Below are positions 9,216-16,760 of a DNA stretch of 30,000 bases, one piece after another. The number at the start of each line of letters is the position of its first letter. The first letter of the stretch is position 1. The notes below the pieces were generated by a model. It saw only the letters and a program-made list of their open reading frames with translations. It was not told the DNA's origin and did not search any database. The position numbers were made by a program, and so were the translations under genes. This stretch comes from Nemertoderma westbladi (taxonomy: Eukaryota; Xenacoelomorpha; Nemertodermatida; Nemertodermatidae), in assembly GCA_032718475.1 (NCBI GenBank), contig JAUCBJ010005674.1, positions 1 to 30,000 on the forward strand, given 5' to 3'.

Positions 9216-9410
9216 CCGGTACTGATAGCCTGAGAGAACAGCAGTAGAGAAACCGGTAGCATGGAACCTAACGGTAAATTTCTGGAGGGCATAAAAAGTC
9301 AAAAAAAAAACTAATGCCGGTACTGATAGCCTGAGAGAACAGCAGTAGATAAACCGGTAGCATGGAACCTAACGGTAAATTTCTGGAGGACATAAAAAGT
9401 AAAAAAAAAG
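9216..9410. repeat. Tandem duplication, offset 101 bp, each copy ending in an A run
   Basis: A segment starting CCGGTACTGATAGCCTGAGA at 9216 is repeated starting at 9317 with only a few differences. Each copy ends ATAAAAAGT followed by a run of A. The A-rich ends recall SINE tails, but I see no Pol III box A/B pair, so a plain local duplication is the safer reading. Confidence 0.85.
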
Positions 9411-9516
9411 GACATCATGAGTGATTTAAACGGACAATAAAAATTATTGCGAATTTAATTTATAATTTCTGATTTAATTTATTTAATTCCCAATCAGCCA
9501 TATAGGTCCTGGTGAT

Positions 9517-9531
9517 ATCAGTAGTAGTTTA
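9517..9531. repeat. Target-site duplication, left copy
   Basis: ATCAGTAGTAGTTTA stands immediately before the LINE fragment and recurs exactly at 10556-10570, just after its 3' end. The bases on either side differ (T against C before; G against C after), as expected of a 15-bp target-site duplication made by LINE integration. Confidence 0.75.
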
Positions 9532-10555
9532 GTATCAGTATCAGTATCCACTACTGATGGAGACACAGACCCATTTGAGGTTCTCTGGGGTGTCTTTCAA
9601 GGAGACAACATTAGCCCCGTTCCTCTTCATTATTGTGGTGGACTATGTGCTGCGGACATCACTCGATCTTCATGAAGCTGATGGGGTGGAAATATCTCCA
9701 CCATCAGGTAGCCGTAGACTTGGTTCCCCAGCAGAACATCTAACCGACCTTGACTTTGCAGATGACCTTGGTTTACTGTCAGAGACATTAGAAGGAGCAC
9801 AGTAGCTGCTATCTAGCTTAGAGGAGGCTGCATCTAGTGTTGGCCTCTTTGTGAATAGCACAAAGACCAAAATTCTGACAGTAAACATGGATTCAGATCA
9901 GCAGAAAATTGATCGGGATAACATTCAATCGCTGGATGGACTGGTAAGTCATGTGAACGACTTCTGCTACCTTGGATCATGGGTTCGGAGGTCTGCTGAA
10001 GATCTCCGAATTCGCAAAGGGAAAGCCTGGTCCGCCATCCACAAGCTATCCAGGATCTGGAAGAGCTCTGACATTTCATGCTCTTTAAAGGTACGCCTTT
10101 TCCGTGCAGCAGTGGAGCCTGTGCTGCTCTATGGCAGCCCATGCTGGGCTCTAACTGCTGAAGACACCAGGTCCTTGGATGGCACATACACCAGGATGCT
10201 TCGCCGGGTGCACAACATAGCATATGATGCACACATAAGCAATGAGGTGTTATATAAATATGGTAACATCTCATTGCTAAGACCTAGCATCACCCTGCAG
10301 AAACGCCGTCTAATGCTTGCTGGGCACTGTTTCCGCCAGCAGGATCAACCTGTACACAACCTTGTGCTGTGGCAGCCTGCTGGCGAGAATAGACGTGGTG
10401 GACAGCCAATGACTTTCCTCAAACGCCTGCTCAAGGACACAGGACTTGAGAACAGGAATGAATTAGGAAATTGAAATTGTATGGCTGACCACAAGATCTG
10501 GGGGCGCTATGTTTCTGGGGCCGCCGGCACTGCACCCTAGTGCAAGCCGATCATC
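9532..10555 (+). mobile_element. 5'-truncated LINE, RT C-terminal half, defective
   Basis: This plus-strand copy begins inside the reverse transcriptase. Residues TDGETDPFEVLWGVFQGD are in frame 1 (from 9553). One extra A near 9607 then moves the reading to frame 2, which continues TLAPFLFIIVVDYVLR, the catalytic DLDFADDLGLL, YLGSW, LLYGSPCWALT, YTRMLRRVHNI, RRLMLAGHCFR and QPVHNLVLWQP. In-frame stops occur at 9803-9805 (TAG) and 10472-10474 (TGA, created by a tandem duplication of AAATTG). The natural end is TAG at 10538-10540. Only about 15 nt of 3' UTR with an ATC repeat follow, then the right target-site copy. It is the same kind of element as the minus-strand LINE at 1-3100 but a different family, since the proteins differ at many positions. 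It cannot encode a working RT. Confidence 0.9.
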
Positions 10556-10570
10556 ATCAGTAGTAGTTTA
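10556..10570. repeat. Target-site duplication, right copy
   Basis: This is an exact 15-bp match to 9517-9531. It overlaps the ATCATCATC tail of the LINE, so one or two terminal bases could be microhomology rather than duplicated target. Confidence 0.75.
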
Positions 10571-10790
10571 CAGATTGCAGGCACAGTCAGACCGTACCGG
10601 TACTGGTAGGTCAGTAGGTAGTTAGTACGCCCGTTATCACGCAGTTCTCTGTGCTCTGTGGATCAGAACAACATCCTTCCCTCACCAGTGGACTGACCGA
10701 CCTGTGCACTCCGCGTTCCGTTATCTTTGGCTGTTTGTTGTTGCGGATACCTATATCTACCGGTTGACCGGTAGAATATATATTTATCGA
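10571..10790 (+). promoter_or_regulatory. Upstream region of the mS37 gene, starting at the LINE insertion point
   Basis: Only 220 bp separate the LINE target site from the mS37 ATG, so the LINE sits in or next to the promoter. I see no clear TATA box in a usual position. A perfect 8-bp inverted repeat, CTACCGGT-TG-ACCGGTAG, lies at about 10757-10774, some 15-30 bp before the start codon. Calling this a promoter rests on position only. Confidence 0.35.
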
Positions 10791-11234
10791 ATGAATTTCT
10801 CTGAACTAATTAAGGTGACCCGTAGCTTCTCTACCAGTAAGACTCATAGCCACTTCTTTGGGCGAGCAAAACAGCAGCCCAAACATAGGTGGTTAACTAA
10901 AGTTCAACCGGATGGTACAGAGGCCCTTCGCGAAAGCAAAGGTTTCAATCCCTTTAAACTCAAAGATTCCGTTGAATCAACAAAAACGCGGCGGGTTGCC
11001 GAATGCGTACAGGAAATAAACGAAATATTGAGATGTTTCGCGAGTAATAATTATAAGGACAGTCGGTGTGAGAAACAGATCGCGAGATATTCAAAGTGCC
11101 TGGCGAGCCACGCAAACAATAGCAGAAGCCAATCACGTCAGTGGGAGAAAACTCAAAAAATAAACGATAAACTCCAACGTTACCCGACTCACCATGGACC
11201 CGCCGGCAATAAAAACCGCATAAATCGGTATTAG
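10791..11234 (+). CDS. CHCHD1: Mitochondrial small ribosomal subunit protein mS37 (CHCHD1-like)
   Basis: This 147-residue protein is a twin CX9C protein. C72 and C82, then C93 and C103, are each separated by exactly nine residues, forming the coiled-coil-helix pair that the intermembrane-space MIA pathway oxidises. Surrounding residues (AECVQEINEILRC, SRCEKQIARYSKC) and the tail KINDKLQRYP fit CHCHD1/mS37, whose human form ends in a similar LNKLLQRFP segment. The family protein is a component of the small subunit of the mitochondrial ribosome. The N-terminus (MNFSELIKVTRSFSTSK) is basic and serine/threonine-rich like a mitochondrial leader; about 30 residues more than the 118-residue human protein. 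The frame is open upstream to about 10704, but 10791 is its first ATG. The gene has no intron here. UCKL1 starts 258 bp downstream on the same strand. Related twin CX9C proteins are the alternative identity. Confidence 0.8.
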   Translation: MNFSELIKVTRSFSTSKTHSHFFGRAKQQPKHRWLTKVQPDGTEALRESKGFNPFKLKDSVESTKTRRVAECVQEINEILRCFASNNYKDSRCEKQIARYSKCLASHANNSRSQSRQWEKTQKINDKLQRYPTHHGPAGNKNRINRY

Positions 11235-11492
11235 AAGACGGTCGATATTCTGTTACCGGTGTTAGAACAGAACGAACGACTCTAACCTCAAAGTACAGAA
11301 GTATATTTAGTCTTTACGAAGGTACAAACTTCTGAACTTTCTTCTTAAATTTGTATTCTGGTATTACATCATAGATAATTTGTACAAACGTACCTAACGT
11401 AATACCGTAGTAAAGTTTAGAAAGTTTTCTTTGCTTACAATTAATTGCATTTTATTTACACTTTTATTGTGTTCGATAAATGTTCGCTTATC

Positions 11493-12995
11493 ATGTCTGA
11501 ATCTGACGAAGATCAACAAACCTCGAAAACTATAAACAATCAAACAGATAAACCCAAAAATGTGCGAATTCGTAAGAAAACCAAATCCTTAACGGAAGAT
11601 AAATCTATGTTAGTAACTAGTAAACGAACTGTATTCACTGCAGGACGACCTCCGTGGTACACGAGTAAGGGCGAGTCGCGACAGGCGTTAGTTATAGGTC
11701 TGTGTGGGGGCAGTGCTTCCGGTAAAACCTCAGTGGCCGAAGCGATAGTAGAACGGCTTGACATCCCGTGGGTGTGTTTGTTATCTATGGACAGTTTCTA
11801 TAAGGTACTTACTCCTGAGCAACACGAGCAAGCAGAGAACAACGAGTATAACTTCGATCATCCTGATGCGTTTGATTTTCCTCTTCTTATAAATACTTTA
11901 GAGAAATTAAAAGAAGGTAAAAACGTCGAGATTCCAATATACGATTTTACTACTCACTCTCGTTCTAAAAATTGCCGTCGACTTTACGGTGCCGACGTCG
12001 TTATATTTGAGGGAATTCTCGCGTTTGTTCGTCCGGATGTTCGCGAATTACTTGATATCAAACTCTTCGTCGATACCGATTCCGACATCCGCCTTTCCCG
12101 TCGGTTGAGACGCGATATCACCGTGCGCGGACGCAACATAGACGACGTTCTAGAGCAGTACGACAGATTCGTTAAACCCGCATTCGACACCTTCATCGGG
12201 CCGACTATGGGGTCCGCGGATCTGGTAATCCCGCGGGGTGTAGAGAACGAGGTCGCCCTCGATCTCGTGGTCAACCACATCGAGCAACAGTTGGAGCTGC
12301 GGGGTATCGATATCGGAATCGATCTGATTAAATCCATGTCGGAGACCCCAGAACTTCCTCAGTCGTTGAAACTCCTACCGCCGTCCAATCAGATCAAAGG
12401 GATTCTAACGATCCTCCGCGATTGGTCAACATCCCGCGACGATTTCGTGTTTTTCTCCAACCGACTCCTACGCATTCTCACCGAGTACGCGCTCTCGTTG
12501 CTTCCGTACGAGGACGTCGTCATAGACACCCCGGACGGCGGGGTCTATCGCGGGAAGCGCAATCAAGGTCGGGTGTCAGCTGTCAGTGTGCTAGGCGACG
12601 GGGAGACCTTAGAGCCCGCCCTCAAGGAAGTCTGCAAGGATATCAGAATCGGGAAAATTCTAATACAAACCAACGAGTTGACAATGGAACCGGAGTTGTA
12701 CTTCCATCGACTTCCCAAGGATATGTCGCGTAACTTTGTGTTCCTATTGGACGCTACCGTGGCAACCGGGGCCGCCGCTATGATGGCTATCCGGGTCCTG
12801 TTAGATCACGACGTTCCGGAAGACAGAATTATTCTACTGAGTTTCCTTATGGCAGTCCCCGGGGTTCGAACCCTCGCCTACGCCTTCCCTAACGTGCATC
12901 TCGTTACCACAGCCGTGGATAAATCGCTCGACGATAATTATAATATAGTTCCCGGGTTAGGGAACTTTGGCGATCGTTACTTTGGAACTAATTAG
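11493..12995 (+). CDS. UCKL1: Uridine-cytidine kinase-like 1 (uridine kinase fused to a UPRT-like domain)
   Basis: This 500-residue protein belongs to the pyrimidine salvage family that phosphorylates uridine and cytidine to UMP and CMP. After a basic, low-complexity N-terminus (1-45), the kinase domain spans about 64-270. It has the P-loop GGSASGKTS (72-80), the substrate-side motif LSMDSFYK (98-104), [11 protein letters not shown] (120-130), the PIYDF segment (148-152) and the arginine-rich lid [15 protein letters not shown] (about 200-214). The second half (about 295-500) is a uracil phosphoribosyltransferase-like domain. It contains [12 protein letters not shown] (418-429), where UPRTs bind PRPP, and ends [13 protein letters not shown], a typical UPRT C-terminus. 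Whether UPRT activity exists in animal members is doubtful. The start is the first ATG in frame; the open frame begins a little upstream without one. Human UCKL1 is about 548 residues and has many exons, while this gene is uninterrupted. Confidence 0.95.
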   Translation: MSESDEDQQTSKTINNQTDKPKNVRIRKKTKSLTEDKSMLVTSKRTVFTAGRPPWYTSKGESRQALVIGLCGGSASGKTSVAEAIVERLDIPWVCLLSMDSFYKVLTPEQHEQAENNEYNFDHPDAFDFPLLINTLEKLKEGKNVEIPIYDFTTHSRSKNCRRLYGADVVIFEGILAFVRPDVRELLDIKLFVDTDSDIRLSRRLRRDITVRGRNIDDVLEQYDRFVKPAFDTFIGPTMGSADLVIPRGVENEVALDLVVNHIEQQLELRGIDIGIDLIKSMSETPELPQSLKLLPPSNQIKGILTILRDWSTSRDDFVFFSNRLLRILTEYALSLLPYEDVVIDTPDGGVYRGKRNQGRVSAVSVLGDGETLEPALKEVCKDIRIGKILIQTNELTMEPELYFHRLPKDMSRNFVFLLDATVATGAAAMMAIRVLLDHDVPEDRIILLSFLMAVPGVRTLAYAFPNVHLVTTAVDKSLDDNYNIVPGLGNFGDRYFGTN

Positions 12996-13518
12996 TTGTT
13001 CCCCGTAAAGAGATTCCCGTTTTAGTTTCATTAATCAAAAACTCTCGCAAATAATTTACAAATTTACATAATTAATTATGTTATTAATCAGGGGTATTTA
13101 TTTATTATTCAGTATAAAACGTGAAAATTTTTAGTTATATAATTAAATTAATTATGTTTTAAAATGCACAATTATGCAGTTATTAATCCAATTATTTGTT
13201 AAGAGTTGGCTTTATCGTCGCTTATTGTATACACTGGCCATTTTACCATTGGTACATAGATTTATATTTAAATATATTTATTTTAAAAATCAAAATTTTC
13301 TCATTAATATTTTTAAATGAGTTAATTAATTAATTTATTTTTCATAAATTTTCCAAAAAAGAATGGCAGCGAGAAGTTCTAATAAGTAACGGCCTTCTTG
13401 GCGATCTGGTCTGGACGTTCTATCAAAGAACACAGTGATAACGGTGGCAACGCCGCGATGTTTATTCAAATAAAACAATATAATATTAAATTCTCTAATA
13501 ATAAACATAACGGAAAAC
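12996..13518. other. 3' flank of UCKL1, AT-rich intergenic
   Basis: No gene is visible. The canonical AATAAA first occurs at 13469-13474, 475 nt after the stop. The common variant ATTAAA occurs at 13142-13147, about 150 nt after it, and is the more likely polyadenylation signal. Neither is accompanied by a clear downstream element. Confidence 0.4.
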
Positions 13519-13670
13519 ACTCGTGTCCACCCACTCGTGTCCACCCACTCGTGTCCACCCACTCGTGTCCACCCACTCGTGTCCACCCACTCGTGTCCAC
13601 CCACTCGTGTCCACCCACTCATGTCCACCCACTCGTGTCCACCCACTCATGTCCACCCACTCGTGTCCAT
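13519..13670. repeat. 14-bp minisatellite, about 11 copies
   Basis: The unit ACTCGTGTCCACCC is repeated about 11 times with two CATG variants (13620, 13648). The frames that stay open across it are low-complexity by-products on both strands. They have no start context or domain, so I do not call a gene. Confidence 0.96.
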
Positions 13671-13694
13671 CTGTTCGTCCGTCTGTTCAAAAAA

Positions 13695-13837
13695 ATGATA
13701 GAAAAAATAATAAAGTATTGAGGGTCTTTAGCTGGTTATATTATATTAGATAAAGATATAACCAGCTAAAACCATATATATATAACCAGCTAATAACCAG
13801 CTAAAGACCCTCAATACTTTATTATTTTTTCTATCAT
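13695..13837. repeat. Perfect 45-bp inverted repeat (hairpin/cruciform)
   Basis: The left arm at 13695-13739 starts ATGATAGAAAAAATAATAAA and ends TTTAGCTGGTTAT. It is the exact reverse complement of the right arm at 13793-13837. The 53-bp spacer holds two more copies of ATAACCAGCTA. No target-site duplication or coding sequence is evident. A miniature fold-back element or a local inverted duplication are both possible. Confidence 0.95.
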
Positions 13838-14121
13838 CTTTACACTATGCTGCCGCTGGTGAATGCCTACCACTTCATCCGTTCGTCCAACTATATAATT
13901 TAGTTGAATTTCGTTAAACTGTAAATGAGTAAAAAATGCGGTGGTTTCCGCTTCCTTATGGAAAAATAGGGTTTTTTAAATTCTATCAATCAAGGGATCC
14001 TATGCAATACGTAGTAGCTATTACCTACTTTTTCGCTTGGCGACCTAGAGTCCGGGTGTTCGACCAACCTTCCTAGAAAGTGAATTATCTGCTGCAGATC
14101 ACCGAATATGAAAGTCCAAGG
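13838..14121. other. Unique intergenic sequence
   Basis: No gene, RNA gene or repeat is recognised between the inverted repeat and the 44-bp array. Confidence 0.5.
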
Positions 14122-14841
14122 CATGGTCGGTAGTACATGACTTACTATATATATATAATATATATATAGTGGGTCATGGTCGGTAGTACATGACTTACTA
14201 TATATATATATAGTGGGTCATGGTCGGTAGTACATGACTTACTATATATATATATAGTGGGTCATGGTCGGTAGTACATGACTTACTATATATATATATA
14301 GTGGGTCATGGTCGGTAGTACATGACTTACTATATATATATATAGTGGGTCATGGTCGGTAGTACATGACTTACTATATATATATATAGTGGGTCATGGT
14401 CGGTAGTACATGACTTACTATATATATATATAGTGGGTCATGGTCGGTAGTACATGACTTACTATATATATATATAGTGGGTCATGGTCGGTAGTACATG
14501 ACTTACTATATATATATATAGTGGGTCATGGTCGGTAGTACATGACTTACTATATATATATATAGTGGGTCATGGTCGGTAGTACATGACTTACTATATA
14601 TATATATAGTGGGTCATGGTCGGTAGTACATGACTTACTATATATATATATAGTGGGTCATGGTCGGTAGTACATGACTTACTATATATATATATAGTGG
14701 GTCATGGTCGGTAGTACATGACTTACTATATATATATATAGTGGGTCATGGTCGGTAGTACATGACTTACTATATATATATATAGTGGGTCATGGTCGGT
14801 AGTACATGACTTACTATATATATATATAGTGGGTCATGGTC
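14122..14841. repeat. 44-bp tandem array, each unit a self-complementary hairpin
   Basis: The landmark CATGGTCGGTAG first occurs at 14122, next at 14175 (this unit has a longer AT run), and then every 44 bp to 14835. That gives 16 units that are nearly identical. Within each unit 34 bases from CATGAC to GTCATG are symmetric: CATGAC, TT, an 18-bp palindrome ACTATATATATATATAGT, GG, GTCATG. Only the TT/GG pair breaks the palindrome. In plus-strand RNA these could pair as U-G wobbles. The CATGAC and GTCATG arms can also pair across unit borders. Confidence 0.97.
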
Positions 14842-14904
14842 AGAATTGAATTATACTGTGAAGGAAATGAAAATCGCCTGGAATCAAACCTTAATTAAAT
14901 TTAT

Positions 14905-15115
14905 TAGTCTGCTGCTGGCTGATGTTGGGCTATCCATTTCTGGTATACATGAACCAGGATGCTGCGTAAGGTTCATGGAAAAATATACAAACGAGACATT
15001 AAAATGCCCTCGGAAGTAAACACAGCAGCACCCTGCAGAGACAGCACGGATTGAATCTGGTAGTCACTGCGATCACATAACTGATCACCCTGTCCATGAT
15101 CCTGTTCTAACGCAG
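14905..15115 (+). pseudogene. Decayed LINE 3'-coding remnant, left part
   Basis: Conceptual translation in shifting frames matches the C-terminal part of the LINE at 9532-10540. CTGCTGGCTGATGTTGGGCT (14922 on) is weakly like the LLYGSPCWAL coding segment. TRMLRKVHG (14953 on) matches TRMLRRVHN. AGCAGCACCCTGCAGAGAC (15024-15042) matches 10286-10304 with two differences. HPVHDPVLTQPSGGR (15085 on) matches QPVHNLVLWQPAGENRRGG. Stops and at least one frame change show it is dead. The remnant runs straight into the 36-bp array, whose unit is the last of these segments. Confidence 0.75.
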
Positions 15116-16686
15116 CCGTCTGGTGGGAGGAAACCGTTGGTTCTAACGCAGCCGACTGGTTGGAGGAAACCGTTGGTTCTAACGCAGCCGACTGGTGGGA
15201 GGAAACCGTTGGTTCTAACGCAGCCGACTGGTGGGAGGAAACCGTTGGTTCTAACGCAGCCGACTGGTGGGAGGAAACCGTTGGTTCTAACGCAGCCGAC
15301 TGGTGGGAGGAAGCTGTTGGTTCTAACGCAGCCGACTGGTGGGAGGAAACCGTTGGTTCTAACGCAGCCGACTGGTGGGAGGAAACCGTTGGTTCTAACG
15401 CAGCCGTCTGGTGGGAGGAAACTGTTGGTTCTAACGCAGCCGACTGGTGGGAGGAAACCGTTGGTTCTAACGCAGCCGTCTGGTGGGAGGAAACTGTTGG
15501 TTCTAACGCAGCCGACTGGTGGGAGGAAACCGTTGGTTCTAACGCAGCCGACTGGTGGGAGGAAACCGTTGGTTCTAACGCAGCCGTCTGGTGGGAGGAA
15601 ACCGTTGGTTCTAACGCAGCCGACTGGTGGGAGGAAACTGTTGGTTCTAACGCAGCCGACTGGTGGGAGGTAACCGTTGGTTCTAACGCAGCCGACTGGT
15701 GGGAGGAAACCGTTGGTTCTAACGCAGCCGTCTGGTGGGAGGAAACCGTTGGTTCTAACGCAGCCGACTGGTGGGAGGAAACTGTTGGTTCTAACGCAGC
15801 CGACTGGTGGGAGGTAACCGTTGGTTCTAACGCAGCCGACTGGTACGAGGAAACCGTTGGATCTAACGCAGCCGACTGGTGGGAGGAAACCGTTGGTTCT
15901 AACGCAGCCGACTGGTGGGAGGAAGCCGTTGGTTCTAACGCAGCCGACTGGTGGGAGGAAACCGTTGGTTCTAACGCAGCCGTCTGGTGGGAGGAAACCG
16001 TTGGTTCTAACGCAGCCGTCTGGTGGGAGGAAACTGTTGGTTCTAACGCAGCCGACTGGTGGGAGGAAACCGTTGGTTCTAACGCAGCCGTCTGGTGGGA
16101 GGAAACTGTTGGTTCTAACGCAGCCGACTGGTGGGAGGAAACCGTTGGTTCTAACGCAGCCGACTGGTGGGAGGAAACCGTTGGTTCTAACGCAGCCGTC
16201 TGGTGGGAGGAAACCGTTGGTTCTAACGCAGCCGACTGGTGGGAGGAAACTGTTGGTTCTAACGCAGCCGACTGGTGGGAGGTAACCGTTGGTTCTAACG
16301 CAGCCGACTGGTACGAGGAAACCGTTGGATCTAACGCAGCCGACTGGTGGGAGGAAACCGTTGGTTCTAACGCAGCCGACTGGTGGGAGGAAGCCGTTGG
16401 TTCTAACGCAGCCGACTGGTGGGAGGAAACCGTTGGTTCTAACGCAGCCGTCTGGTGGGAGGAAACCGTTGGTTCTAACGCAGCCGACTGGTGGGAGGAA
16501 ACCGTTGGTTCTAACGCAGCCGACTGGTGGGAGGAAACTGTTGGTTCTAACGCAGCCGACTGGTAGGAGGAAACCGTTGGTTCTAACGCAGCCGACTGGT
16601 GGGAGGAAACTGTTGGTTCTAACGCAGCCGTCTGGTGGGAGGAAACCGTTGGTTCTAACGCAGCCGACTGGTGGGAGGAAACCGTT
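15104..16686. repeat. 36-bp satellite, about 44 copies, derived from LINE coding sequence
   Basis: The unit, containing GGTTCTAACGCAGCCGACTG, is 36 bp long and translates on the plus strand as VLTQPTGGRKPL. Variants are few: GTCTG for GACTG, AACT for AACC, GGTAACC, and a TACGAGG form with GGATCT. The TACGAGG variant occurs at 15841 and 16309, exactly 468 bp or 13 units apart, and its neighbours repeat in the same order. A 13-unit block was therefore duplicated. The unit corresponds to the VLWQPAGENRRG segment of the LINE. Confidence 0.95.
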
Positions 16687-16760
16687 GATATTCAGGGAAC
16701 GTCTGCTGAAGACTCTACAAGTGTTGGTAATAAACTGGGGAGTTATATGGTTAAAGGCGA
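16687..16760 (+). pseudogene. Decayed LINE remnant between the two satellites
   Basis: In the frame of the 36-bp unit the sequence continues KPLIFRERLLKTLQV, matching QPMTFLKRLLKDTGL of the LINE copy at 9532-10540 (coding bases 10408 on). It then enters NWGVIWLKA, the seed of the 30-bp satellite. Bases 16729-16753 agree with 10457-10487 at 17 of 25 positions, and all eight differences are transitions, when one copy of the LINE's AAATTG tandem duplication is skipped. The two satellites are thus separated by the piece of LINE expected between them. Confidence 0.7.

Noticed and set aside
9216-9410. SINE with Pol III promoter
   Set aside because: A-run ends are present, but I could not find a convincing box A and box B at suitable spacing.
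9834-10274. 146-codon minus-strand frame with many cysteines
   Set aside because: Antisense to the defective LINE RT frame, whose plus-strand protein shows clear conserved motifs.
12422-12733. 103-codon plus-strand frame and minus-strand frames within UCKL1
   Set aside because: Out-of-frame shadows of the conserved kinase/UPRT gene.
13335-13753. Frames over the 14-bp minisatellite on both strands
   Set aside because: They are low-complexity by-products of the repeat with no domain and no sensible flanking coding sequence.
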